From Paralithodes platypus (taxonomy: Eukaryota; Arthropoda; Malacostraca; Decapoda; Lithodidae): DNA of 64,000 nucleotides. Shown piece after piece: positions 11,180 through 21,341 of the stretch. Position numbers and translations under genes: made by a program. The stretch covers positions 29,167,558-29,231,557 of the forward strand of contig CM064485.1 in the NCBI GenBank assembly GCA_032716605.1, read 5' to 3'. Each line of letters opens with the position of its first letter. Within the stretch, counting starts at the first letter, position 1. The notes beneath the pieces were generated by a model. The model ran no database searches. It was not told the DNA's origin and worked only from the letters and a program-made list of their open reading frames with translations.

Positions 11180-11900
11180 CCTGACAGTTACAAGTTGTTG
11201 TTGTTCCCTAAGCTGCCTGGCCGAACAGCCCGAGTCCCTGAGAAAGGCCATGGCCACGATCGGGCTTTCCCACAGAGCTCTCATTGAGTGTAGATTGTGT
11301 TGTTGGCGTAAGTGGTTGTGTGAAATGCGTCTTCTATTGTTTAATGGTATGGGGTGCTGTGTTACATCCCGGGCAGGTGTCGACAACGGAGTCATCCAGT
11401 CTCTTCTGATAGCTCAGGAGAGCTGGATGGTGTCCGCATCTCAGCCTGGCCAGGTGGACTCTGTCCTCGCGAGGAAGGGAGGATTCGGAAGGATGGATTT
11501 CGGGAGGTCGTGCATGCAGCTGCGTGTTGTCTGTGAGTGAGTGGATGGATCGGTGAGAGATATGAGTATGGATGTGCTTCTGGAAGTTGGTTCGGGGTGG
11601 GCAGGGAGGGAGAGAGGACAATAATTGTGTGTGATACCGTGTGCTGGGTGTTGTTTTGATATTTCTTGGTGTCTGTGGTGTGTTGCCATGTAGTTTAGTG
11701 GGTGGTCTTGGTTCGTGGAGGCTGCTGCCAGGAATTGAGTGCCTCTCATGTCCAAATGGTCTTTGACTTTGAGGATTTTGGTTTCTTGATGTAGGTGATC
11801 TGTGGGTGAAGTAGCTGTGCAGCCTGTAATGATCTTCAGGGCTTTGTTTTGAATAGTCTGTAAGGTCTTATGATGTGTATCAGCTAGGTTAGAAGTTACA
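11180..11900 (-). pseudogene. 3' end of a non-LTR retrotransposon ORF2, antisense
   Basis: Read on the minus strand from about 11900, the translation gives LQTIQNKALKIITGC, then DHLHQETKILKVKDHLDMRG and TQFLAAASTNQDHPLN. After frame changes it gives VHLARLRCGHHPALLSYQKR, DTCPGCNTAPHTIK and ALWESPIVAMAFLRDSG. This is the C-terminal region, with its CPxC segment, of arthropod non-LTR retrotransposon ORF2 proteins. At least two frameshifts break it and the RT itself is absent. The clade is not determined. Confidence 0.7.
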
Positions 11901-12424
11901 AAGTTACAGTTACAGTTACAAAGTCGTACGGTATTATTGCCATTTTGGTTTCACAGCCTGCAAGATGGCGCCATCATGGCAGCCAATGGTCTAAATGGCC
12001 ACCATCCCATCTAGACCTAGGCCTATTCTTCGATAAAATTGAAATCTGCATAGGGCCTATTTGGAAAAATGTTATTTTAATACCACTAATTTTCCCGAGT
12101 GTTTTTTATAAACAAAATTGTTCATTTGCATCAATATATAGAGTTTGTAATTAATTAGAAATCTCGGGAAAACCTATTTTCCCCATAATGCCTATCGATC
12201 GATGTTGTTCCCCGATAGTGATTTGAAAAGACATTAGCCTAACCTAACAACCTTACCTAACCTAGTATTATGGGTGGGGGGCGCCGGCCCCCCACCCCCC
12301 CTGGGTGAGGACTAAAACCCTTATTTATAAAAAAAAAAAAAATGGATGTCTATTATAGGAAGGAAAAGTCGATGAAGTCTACGGTGTTTACTGTGCAATC
12401 TTCAGCTTTGATTGTACATTGATA
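11901..12424. other. Non-coding with GC hairpin repeat copy
   Basis: No coding content. At 12215-12301 it carries CATTAGCC, TAACCTAAC and then CCTAGTATTATGGGTGGGGG with a GC-only palindrome (GGGGGGCGCCGGCCCCCC). This is one of four copies of this unit between 12215 and 15775. Confidence 0.55.
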
Positions 12425-12665
12425 ACGGGAAAGTACCGATTGACAACCTTGTTACGAACATTTAATTTTAGTACCATACTTTTATATTAGGTTTTTCCGA
12501 GGGTTAAAACACATTTTCATATGATCTTTAGAGCTATCGATAACTGGAAGTACCGTATTGACAACCTTGTTACGATTTTTTTTTTTAGTACCATACTTTT
12601 TTATTAGGTTTTGCCGAGGGTTAAAACAAATTTTCTTATGATCTTTAGAGCATATAGATTCAATA
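12425..12665 (+). repeat. 118-bp tandem duplication
   Basis: GTACCGATTGACAACCTTG at about 12431 recurs as GTACCGTATTGACAACCTTG at about 12550. Both are followed by TAGTACCATACTTTT, a T-rich GCCGAGGGTTAAAACA segment and TATGATCTTTAGAGC. An inverted copy sits at 10590-10745. Non-coding. Confidence 0.8.
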
Positions 12666-12957
12666 TTTATATTCAAATATATCACAAAAATTTGTGGTAT
12701 TAAAATAACATTGAACCGCCTATTTAACCTAGGCGCTCGCCATTCGTCCGCTCATTAATACTACTGGATTCAGGAAAATAGTGCTACTCAACTCAGAGTT
12801 AATTGCTTTGACACCCTGATCCCACGTAGGCCTACTAGATACTACGGACACATTGTAGGCGTTAGGTGTGGATTAGGCTTGTATCCAATGTACTAGGTCT
12901 ATGTTACTGGATATTTATGATTTAAATAAGTGCTACGTTTTCGATAATCTGGTTATA

Positions 12958-13400
12958 TGGCTTTGCAATTAGGGAAATCATGAGCCGATTTCCGACATTT
13001 AGTTAGTCTTTTTCGATTCTCAAAATACGATCCAAGTTTTGCCAAAAATTGGCTCGGGTTTTCCAAAATTATGCTTTTTGGGGTTTGCAATTTAGTGAAA
13101 AATGAGCCAAAATTCTAAATTAGGTTACTGTAATTGGTTTACTCTTAAAACTCGCAAAATCCGAGCCAAGTTTTGCCAAAACTTTGGTCGGGTTTTTCCA
13201 AAATTTCGGTTTTATGGCTTTGCAATTTTGGGAAACCTGAGCCAAATTTCTAAATGAGGTTACTTTAATTTTGTTGCCTACAAACTCTCAAAACCCAAGC
13301 CAGCTTTGGCCAAAACTTGGCTCGGGTTTTCGAAATATTGGGTTTTAAGCCTTTGAAATACCTTAAAACCCGAGCCAAGTTTTGCTAAAATAAGTTTTAA
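12958..13400 (+). repeat. Degenerate tandem repeat, about 125-bp unit
   Basis: GGCTTTGCAATT-like starts recur near 12958, 13080, 13216 and 13339. Each unit contains GAGCCAAGTTTTGCCAAAA and GGCTCGGGTTTTCC. Units diverge by substitutions and small indels, so the array is old. Non-coding. Confidence 0.8.
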
Positions 13401-14360
13401 TCGCCGTTTTACGCATTTAACCCCTCATTTTCCCTGTACTTCATAGCCCTCCCCACTATCGGGCGGCGTGTCTTAAGATCGTTGTATAATGGGGAAACCG
13501 GTTTCGCCGAGGGTTGTAATTATTTCCAAACACTATATATTGATGAAAACTAACAGGGAAAATAAAAAAATCCATGGGAAAATTGGTGACCATCTTATTT
13601 AGTTTTTCCGGTATGTCTTGTCATTACTATAACCTGACTTCATGGGGGTAACGGAGGCTTGATTGAATATTTTCGGAATTAGCCTAGCAGAATCTTGAGT
13701 CTTTTAAAGTTGTGAAAATTAAAGTAAGTTTCTACATTCCTACTGATTGTACTTAACCCGAGATGGGAATAGCCTACGGCCCTACCCAGGTATTTTTTAC
13801 TCAGCCCAGGGAAAATAATGGACAAACAAATGTTCTAATCAAAGTTTATTCTTGAAACTTGGTACCGGTATGTATTTTAACCAGTACTCTATAGTAACTC
13901 ATGTATCATATGAAAGGATATAAATTAAGTATGTAATAGGCCTAGTTCTTGGAATGCAACAACAAATATAGGCCTACATGAAATCTTTATTGGACAAGTT
14001 ACAAAACTAAAACAGGGACTGCTAAGAATAATTTAAAAACCTGTTTTCAATGCCTATATTAGTGGACCTGAAGTGAATCCCTTTGAGACTGAAGTAGCCT
14101 ACAGGCAGCCAGCTCCCCTAGTATCCTGATTAAACACCAGTAAACATACATAACATCCCTTTTAGGCTTTTACTTATATTATTCATTCCTTTTAATAAAT
14201 TTTGAGCATGTATTGTGCGTATAGGCCTATTTACCTTCACATCTCAAAATTTCTCCGGCGTCCGGGGGGCTATGCCCCCCGGACGCCGCGCAAAGTTGAT
14301 CCTTGTAAGCTTAGAAAAATTATCCAGAACTGGATATTTTCTGTTTTGGCACCCTGCTAT
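13401..14360. other. Non-coding, no element recognised
   Basis: AT-rich host DNA with scattered AGGCCTA words. A short GC-rich palindrome, GGCGTCCGGGGGGC followed by GCCCCCCGGACGCC, occurs at about 14258-14287. No gene seen. Confidence 0.5.
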
Positions 14361-14974
14361 CCTAGTATTATGGGTGGGGGATGCCGCCCCCACACCCCCG
14401 CTTAGCCCGCTATTAGACATCTTTGACAGATTTTTGGTGTATTTTTCTGTGAAAAGGGTATTTTTTCAATTTGTCAATAACGAAAATCCTCCATGCGGAC
14501 TAGGCCTAGGCCTATATGGAGGAAAATATGGCGAATCTGTTGGTGCCTATTTTCCCTAATAAATTGTTTCTAATAAGGCGGATGTAGTGTCCTTGAATAT
14601 TATCATCTTCTGTATCTGTGAGTGACCTAAACTACATAGCCTAGGCCTATTGTCCTAAAATTCTACCTAAAGAAAGACTCTCACATTCACATTTTATGGA
14701 CACCCTGCGAGAGTCAAAGGGTGATGACCTCTAAAGGTTTACCGAAATAGTTGATGGCTTGTCGATAATATTCAAGGACACTAGTGCGACGTTATGAAAC
14801 AATTTATTAGGGAAAATAGGCACCAATAGATTCGCCATATAGGCCTAGGCCTAGTCCGCATAGAGGATTTTCGTTATCAACAAATTGAAAAATACCCACT
14901 TCACAGACAAATACACCAAAAATCTAAGTAAAAGCGGGAGTGTGGGGGCGGCAACCCCCACCTATAATACTAGG
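14361..14974. repeat. Large inverted repeat (foldback element)
   Basis: The left arm 14361-14604 and the right arm 14762-14974 are reverse complements with small differences. Shared words include CCTAGTATTATGGGTGGGGG, TTTTTGGTGTATTT, TCAATTTGT, GGACTAGGCCTAGGCC, GGTGCCTATTTTCCC and GTCCTTGAATATTAT. The loop is about 155 bp. A transcript would fold into a long hairpin. There is no coding content. It resembles foldback/MITE-like elements, but no target duplication was identified. Confidence 0.85.
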
Positions 14975-15075
14975 TTAGGTTAGGTAAGGTTGTTAGGTTA
15001 GGCTAATGTCCTTTCAAAGGGGTATAGGGTAGTAAACACTAGGATAGCCCTATACCCGGTCAGAGGTAAGAAGAA
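14975..15075 (+). repeat. Dispersed GGTTAGG repeat copy
   Basis: GTTAGGTTAGGTAAGG and TTAGGCTAATGTCC, then a CCTATACCCGGTCAGAGG segment, match 2165-2250 in reverse complement and, for the first 45 bases, 15733-15775. It directly follows the inverted repeat's right arm. Confidence 0.65.
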
Positions 15076-15442
15076 GAAGAGTCCTGCAGTAGTCTCCTTG
15101 AATGCTACTTGTTTGTCTTATGGCTAAAACAAAGCACACGAGTGACGCGACCCTAAATTACACACACACCGAAAAAGTTATGAAAACAGTTAGGCTATGC
15201 CTTGTCTGCCGGCAACCAATTGTCAACCTTCAACCAGCCACAATAAACATCAAATACGGCCAAACCATCCTATATACACTTTAATTCGTCGTTAAATTAC
15301 ATAGTATGGGTCATTACAGATTAGACAAGGTACAGGAGACTCACTAGAGTATGTAAACAGACGAAGCACCCGACATGCGGCCATCTTTGCTGGGATTGTC
15401 GTCGTCTGCGGGGACGTGACGTCTATGGGGAGTTATTACATC

Positions 15443-15445
<3 letters not shown>

Positions 15446-15484
<39 letters not shown>
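15446..15484 (+). repeat. (AAT)n microsatellite
   Basis: An uninterrupted run of about 12-13 AAT triplets. No further feature. Confidence 0.95.
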
Positions 15485-15500
15485 TTTATTCGGTATTATT

Positions 15501-15950
15501 CTATAATTGCACCTATACGAGCTTAACAAATTATTATTGTATTTAACAGGAAGGTACGGCGAGGTAAGTGATGTGGTATAGGTGGCAATATGCGGAAATG
15601 GATTATAAAGGCATTCTGCCCCCCTCTTACCCCCTTACGAAAATCTACGGTTATTCACTCCACCCCAACTCGATTTCTACCGTTTTACCCAACCAGCGGG
15701 GGTGTGGGGGCGGCAGCCCCCACCCATAATACTAGGTTAGGTTAGGTAAGGTTGTTAGGTTAGGCTAATGTCTCTCTGAAACATTGTAAATCTGTGTCAC
15801 ATCTAGATTGATAGACTTTTGTCAGAGGGGGGCGGAATGCCCTTATAATCCATTTCCGCATATTGCCACCTATACCACATCACTTACCTCGCCGTACCTT
15901 CCTGTTAAATACAATAATATTTTGTTTAGCTCGTATAGGTGCAATTATAG
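15501..15950. repeat. Second large inverted repeat
   Basis: Arms 15501-15630 and 15822-15950 are reverse complements. Shared words include CTATAATTGCACCTATACGA, GGAAGGTACGGCGAGG, GTGGTATAGGTGGCAATATG and GGCATTCTGCCCCCC. The loop of about 190 bp contains the GC hairpin plus GGTTAGG unit (15700-15775). The arm-end sequence also occurs at 1352-1400, beside a MITE. Non-coding. Confidence 0.85.
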
Positions 15951-16290
15951 AAATTTACCATTTATTCAGTTAGCATTTTACAATGTTGGTACCACATAAT
16001 ATGCTACAAATATGACATGTACCAGTCTTGCATAATTCCAACTAAGGATAGCCCAATAAGGCCGTTAGGCGTATTTCCATTGGGGCCCTTGGATTTTATA
16101 CCCGCCATGTTGCATACTCACCATACATTCTATTCATAAAGTTGGCATTCTAGGGTAATTTTTTTGAAAAGACTCGCAGCGTTTTTATACATAATTTATT
16201 AGGGAAAGTGAAGCTCTATGGAATCCTTATAATATACTCACATAGATTCCACTGTGGGAGAATAGTTTTGATAGTTAAACTAGGGGACTG
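15951..16290. other. Non-coding, nothing recognised
   Basis: No repeat or gene was recognised in this AT-rich stretch. Confidence 0.5.
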
Positions 16291-16425
16291 GACGACTCGG
16301 CCCAGACAGCTCGGCCCACTTTTGGACAACTCGGCCACGACGGCGAGACAGCTCGGCCTATTATTTGAGACAGCTCGGCCATGACGGCGAGACAGCTCGG
16401 CCTATTATTTGAGACAGCTCGGCCC
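16291..16425 (+). repeat. CAGCTCGGCC short tandem repeat
   Basis: GACAGCTCGGCC recurs about every 20-50 bp, with a larger unit (GGCGAGACAGCTCGGCCTA then TTATTTGA) present twice. Non-coding. Confidence 0.85.
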
Positions 16426-16453
16426 CATGTTATGCTATGGGGCAATTTTTTTA

Positions 16454-16565
16454 ATATAGCCGTGAAAAAACCTGTAGCCTTGAAATTTGTGATTGTATCT
16501 AACCTTGTGATATAGCCGTGAAAAAGCCTGTAGCCTTGAAATTCGTGATTGTATCTAACCTTGTG
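16454..16565 (+). repeat. 56-bp tandem duplication
   Basis: ATATAGCCGTGAAAAA at 16454 recurs at 16510. Both units run through GCCTTGAAAT and GATTGTATCTAACC with few differences. Confidence 0.95.
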
Positions 16566-16622
16566 TGTGTATATATTATATATGTATATATAATGACGAT
16601 CAGACTAAAACACGCCCATTAA

Positions 16623-16711
16623 CCTAACAAGTGCGCATGGGGGTAATTAGACACCTCTCCCTGTGCGCATGTATTTGAGGTGTTTCCGTCACTAAAATAT
16701 TCATTGTACCA
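16623..16711 (-). mobile_element. End fragment of MITE family B
   Basis: TTAA at 16619-16622 is followed by CCTAACAAGTGCGCATGG, then GTATTTGAGGTGTTTCCGTC and AAAATATTCATTGT. This is the reverse complement of the right end of the MITE at 31633-32265. It stops at a TTAA (16712-16715) where a family A MITE begins, so one MITE has landed in another. Confidence 0.75.
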
Positions 16712-16715
16712 TTAA

Positions 16716-17321
16716 CCCGGCAAGCGCGATAGGCCTCACGGAAGGCTTCCTATAGGGAACGCGATAGGCCTCACGGAAGCAAGACCATAAAAAAAGCCTT
16801 CCATAAAAAAAAAGGGCCTATCAAAACAAAGGAATTTGTCTCTAGGTGAGATAATTCCCCTCCAGTACTCATCCATGTAAATCTCACCCACCCCCTCCCC
16901 TCCTTCCCCACCTTATTCCCCCCTCCCTCCCCTCCTCAATTATCACCTATTTTTCCTCTTATTATCATAATTTATCGGTTATTTTTCTCTCCCGCGATAA
17001 TGTAGCACAAGTGGGTTACAGAAAAGATCGTTATGTAACACCCAGACACCGGCCCACACCGCCCCGCTCGTCTCAGTTACCTCACAGACAGCGAGAGAGG
17101 AGGGTTGCCTGTGGCTCTTTCTCGCCTGAGATTATGACCGGGTGGCCAATATCTTCGTTTTTCACCACCCAAATGCTTTTCCCACTTATTTTAGCACTCT
17201 TGAAGGTTCATATATACATCATATATGTAAAATAAAAGCATACCGAAAACAAATAATGCTCTATATTGTAAATATAACGAATTCTGTCAGAATCCAAGGC
17301 TAGAAATGCACAAATAACTAC
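16716..17321 (+). mobile_element. piggyBac-type MITE family A, right end missing
   Basis: It begins after TTAA (16712-16715) with CCCGGCAAGCGCGATAGG and is nearly colinear with the complete copy at 36957-37581 as far as CACAAATAACTAC. It lacks the right terminal repeat and passes directly into the first retrotransposon LTR at about 17322. The missing end suggests a deletion or recombination at the array boundary. Non-coding. Confidence 0.8.
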
Positions 17322-17326
17322 TAAAA

Positions 17327-20300
17327 TGCCCCAGAACGAGAAGCCCACCACAGAAGCCACGAACGAACACCACACAGAAACACCAAAGGAAAGGTCCACA
17401 GAACGAAAGGACCAGCTGACCGAGCCAGCCATTTCAGACAGGCCCAAGCCCGCAGGGCTAAACAGCTCCAGGACGCACCCATTTACCTTTTCTAAACTGA
17501 CCATTTTCCACACCTCACGTACACTAACTCTCTCGTGTCCTACACTCCTAACTACAAAGATGATGAACAGGAATATACATTCATATTAAAAACACCCACG
17601 CTTGTCCCTAGACCTCGTATATCATTTTCCATGACGAGTATAGATATATGTAACCCGTGCTCAGTCGCCCCTTGCATTGTTCCTCTAGTAACTAAGTCTA
17701 TAATATTAACTGCCACCAGCATTGATACGACATAGCGGCACTGTCCTTGCTACAAAGATGATGAACAGGAATATACATTCATATTAAAAACACCCATGCC
17801 CTGTCCCGACGTTGAGCCAATGCCAACACATCAGACAGCCATAATTATATCTATGTATGTTCTTACATCCGAGAAGTAGATGTTATATATCTTAGAAGTT
17901 AAAACACCCACGTTTGTCCCTAAACCTCGTATATCATTTTCCATGACGAGTATAGATATATGTAACCCGTGCTCAGTCGCCCCTTGCATTGTTCCTCTAG
18001 TAACTAAGTCTATAATATTAACTGCCACCAGCATTGATGCGACATAGCGGCACTGTCCTTGTGTCGTATTGTGCCAAGTACAGATCAACCAGGTTTCATC
18101 ACCTTATTAGGACGACGACTATAATGTCATCGTTCATCGATGTATGCAATCCTTAGGTTAAGTATTTTTATCCGCCATTGTGTTCACCTTTTTCCATTTA
18201 CTTTCCACAATTGTCATACGTCTTCCCCTTGCCTCCTTCGTATCTACAGTCCACACTACGCCAATTTACTTCGTGTCTTACACCTCTTACCCCAACCAGA
18301 GATTGTATAAGATAACCTGGTTACCAGTATCTGTCATAAGTACCCCGAAACAATAACTAAGTACCCCTACGAACTGCCGCTGTTGTTGGTATATTTATAT
18401 TTAATAGAAAACGCAGTTCCCAGGGCCAACTAATAATATCCATAACCCTTGGACTGATCACATAACTCTATCTTTTCCAGACTCATATACCACCCCATAG
18501 TTGCATTCCCCGGTAGCATTTGGCTAACGTATTCTACTGCCTTTTCAAACTTCCATATCAATTGTAGCCTAATGCCACCCCCACGCCCAGGGACCTTAGG
18601 GGCAAAATTTCCCTGTAGCCCTTGAACTCTCCCCCCCCCCCCTCTCATTAAGACACCCGCGCTTCTCGACTCTTGTCCGACCTAGTCTCTCTCTCATACC
18701 TCTTGAAGATCCTTGAATTGTCCGTTGCTAACGCTCTCCAACCTTTTATATATATACTCCTATCCAGCCTACCTTCACTTAGTAGGCCAGAACAACATTA
18801 GAACTTTACTAGCCCCTTGCATGCCATCTATTCTCTTACAACACATTCACAACCCTGCACCCAATGGTCGTCGGTGCGAGGCTAGCCGCCCCGCCAGTAA
18901 CTAACTTCTATTGCCATACTTCCAGATAAATGTGGCAGAGTTAGCAACCCAGTCTCCACCACATCCATGCAGCAAACCCTACAATTAACAACCAGCCGAG
19001 TAAAACCAGCTAGCTAAGGCACCTTCGGTTTTGGTATTAAGGACACCCACATCTGTCTCATACACAGAGGGTTATTACAAACACTGGTGATATGGCAAGC
19101 CCCTAGCCACAGCCGCCGGACGACTATCACAGAGAGAGGGCGCCCAGCTCCCCCTTTTTGCCCACCCGAGGAGGGAGACCCCCACCCCCGCGGAGGTATA
19201 CCTGGCCCCTGTTTTGACTTTCGAGTCATTGCCAGGTAGCACAGGAATTCTTCCTATCAATGAACTAACCATGCATGACTAACACCTTTACTAACCTCTA
19301 TTAACTCACAATAAACCATTTACCTTTCTTGCATGCTCTGATCACTAAATTAGCACCTCAGCTATACCATAGAATGAAGATTGAACAATCTAGAGAGACG
19401 CTCCTATCACAGCTGTCCCCATCCTCCTCGCAAAGTAGATCCAGTCTCTCTCCCCTAAATTCTTCCAGTATAGCCAAAATAGTACCTCTTACTAAGGCTC
19501 AGTTATATGAAAATATAAAGGCTTTCCTATAGCCATGTGCCACAACAGTAAATACCATCTTACCTAGTCTCCATATCTATTGAGAGCTCAAATAAGTCCA
19601 TAAGACTCGAGATCCCTACTGTCTACAGGGTCCAGAACCGAGCCTATAAATCTAACTCCCGCCCCCCAGTCAAATCAGTTGAAAGCTAGACACCAACCAG
19701 GGGTCACTACCCTGCAGTTAACTTCTAGCTCTGCCCTTGTGTTGTTCCGGAGTGAGATCCCAGAGCCGGCAGACTCCGTGGCAGATTTGGATAGAAGGAC
19801 CTGCCCACGTATTTAAGAACTTCACACATATGGGCCCCCTGGACGGCCGCGGAACCAGTCGTTAGCCCCCAACATCATGGACGCAAGATAACCAGGACCA
19901 GACCCATCAGATGCTACCTAAGATTCCCTTTAGCAGTACTACATATTACTGTGCTGTTTTAGAGATTCACTAATTAATATTTCTACGAAGTGGCTATCTC
20001 TTTGCCCCAGTATAATTCATATAACCATTCAATTAGGAAGTGCTAAGCGTATCAGTGTTCATTATTTAACAGGCGATACTAACTCTCGTAATCAACCATA
20101 TGCCCAGATATTATTACCTAGAAGGAAACCCTAGTAATATCTGAAGGTTCGCCCACTGATTTGCGTTCTATGTATTTCTGAGACAAGAATAGAAAACTTA
20201 AATCAGTACCCCCCTGAGGTTACTAGAATTCCTGTGCTCTAAAATACGCGTGTCTAATCTAGTCCGTGAACTACTACTTGTGCACCAGAGCTACCAGTAA

Positions 20301-20644
20301 GAAATCTAACAGTGAATATGATTCTATAAGTAACATTGATGGTCTTCGGTATATAAACCTGTTAAATCAAAGCCAGTGATCAGAAGATTAATACCTGAAC
20401 GTTGGAAGTGGGAGACTAGGCTCCATCCAGATCCACTTATGCTAGTGTTGTTCGATTCTATTATATTGTCTTACACAAGTATTCTGCAGTGGTATATCAA
20501 TAAACGTGATCGTGTAACTTGCTACCATGTGTTTCTTTGTGTTCTCTATTCCTCATATCTTGTATTGTGCATGCAGCCTTATATACCCAGTCAATTAGAA
20601 CTCACATTACCCAAGTTAAACCTGTAGAAAAACAGGGCATAACA
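17327..20644 (+). repeat. LTR1 of the tandem LTR-retrotransposon array
   Basis: It starts TGCCCCAGAACGAG, ends GGGCATAACA (TG...CA) and is followed by a primer-binding-type TGGCGGCAGCGGTGG. At 3318 bp it is very long for an LTR. Compared with LTR2 it carries an extra segment of about 198 bp at 17552-17749 (partial duplication of the following sequence) and lacks about 92 bp near 18155. A TATA box lies at 20349 and AATAAA at 20499. It is the outermost LTR seen; its left flank is a truncated MITE and no target duplication is visible. The unsupported open frames inside it are left out. Confidence 0.85.
20349..20504 (+). promoter_or_regulatory. LTR1 core promoter (TATA) to poly-A signal
   Basis: GTATATAAACC at 20349 and AATAAA at 20499-20504 frame the likely R region. 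Both are conserved in LTR2, LTR3 and LTR5. Role inferred from position. Confidence 0.6.
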
Positions 20645-20645
20645 T

Positions 20646-20660
20646 TGGCGGCAGCGGTGG
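20646..20660 (+). other. Primer-binding site of unit 1
   Basis: TGGCGGCAGCGGTGG starts two bases after the LTR's terminal CA, the place of a tRNA primer-binding site. The tRNA was not identified. Confidence 0.6.
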
Positions 20661-20714
20661 TTCTTGATTCGGATAAAAGGTTGCATTACACTGCAAGTTT
20701 GGAACAGTAGAAGC

Positions 20715-21341
20715 ATGGCAACATCGCGAAATCTTCAGCCACTCGCACACATTCCCAAGTATGATGTAAACACGTATGATATCACCAGTTACTTAGACAT
20801 AATAAAGCCAGTGTACGATGTGGTACTTAATAATGACGGCGAAAAAATCGCCATGGCAATTTTGCATATTATACAGTTGGGAGAAGCCGTTTCCCAACTT
20901 GTTGATAAGCCTACCTTTAAAGAATTTATTCACCAAACTGTGACACAGAATACGCCAGAGTTTACCTGGAACCAGTTTCGATCCTTCGTGATCCGGACCT
21001 TAGATCCACTTTTGGGTTCCCCCGTCGCCCCCAAAATAATAAAAGTCGACGAGATCAAGTATGAAGGGGATATAAATGTGACCCTCATACAACTCTACAG
21101 ATACGTGAGGACCACGTATAGCCATGAAGATTACGACCAACAAAATGAACTCTTATTCACCGCATTGTTAAACATCCTCCCACCCCACATCACCGCCCAT
21201 CTTGACCCGTATGGCTTATTCGAAGAACATAATTATGCTCTCCATCAGAGAAGAATTCCTACGCAGTTCGATGAATCCCCTATCCAACCCTTCAACCCCT
21301 ATCCAAGACTCTGTGCACCCTTCCAAAATGACTTCCGGTGA
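20715..21341 (+). pseudogene. Gag-like protein of non-autonomous unit 1, frameshifted
   Basis: It would form the particle that packages the element RNA. I take ATG 20715 (MATSRNLQPLAHIPKY), the first after the primer-binding site; the frame is open upstream. About 180 residues resemble the capsid part of the Gag in unit 5 (20 of the key hydrophobic and W/F positions recur, e.g. FTWNQFRSFVIRTLDP against LTWDEFRPIVIEAIKP). Compared with units 2 and 3 there is a 4-base insertion near 21228-21233 that shifts the frame, so the last 30 residues are out of register. The true continuation is the proline-rich frame starting within 21202. No zinc knuckle is visible. Confidence 0.75.

Noticed and set aside
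14202..14559. Frames of 67 and 114 codons in the inverted repeat
   Set aside because: Sequence is a foldback repeat; the frames are not conserved in the second arm.
17208..19272. Open frames of 60-100 codons inside the LTRs (also in LTR2, 3, 5)
   Set aside because: They recur simply because the LTRs recur, lie on both strands, and are disrupted by indels between copies; no domain.
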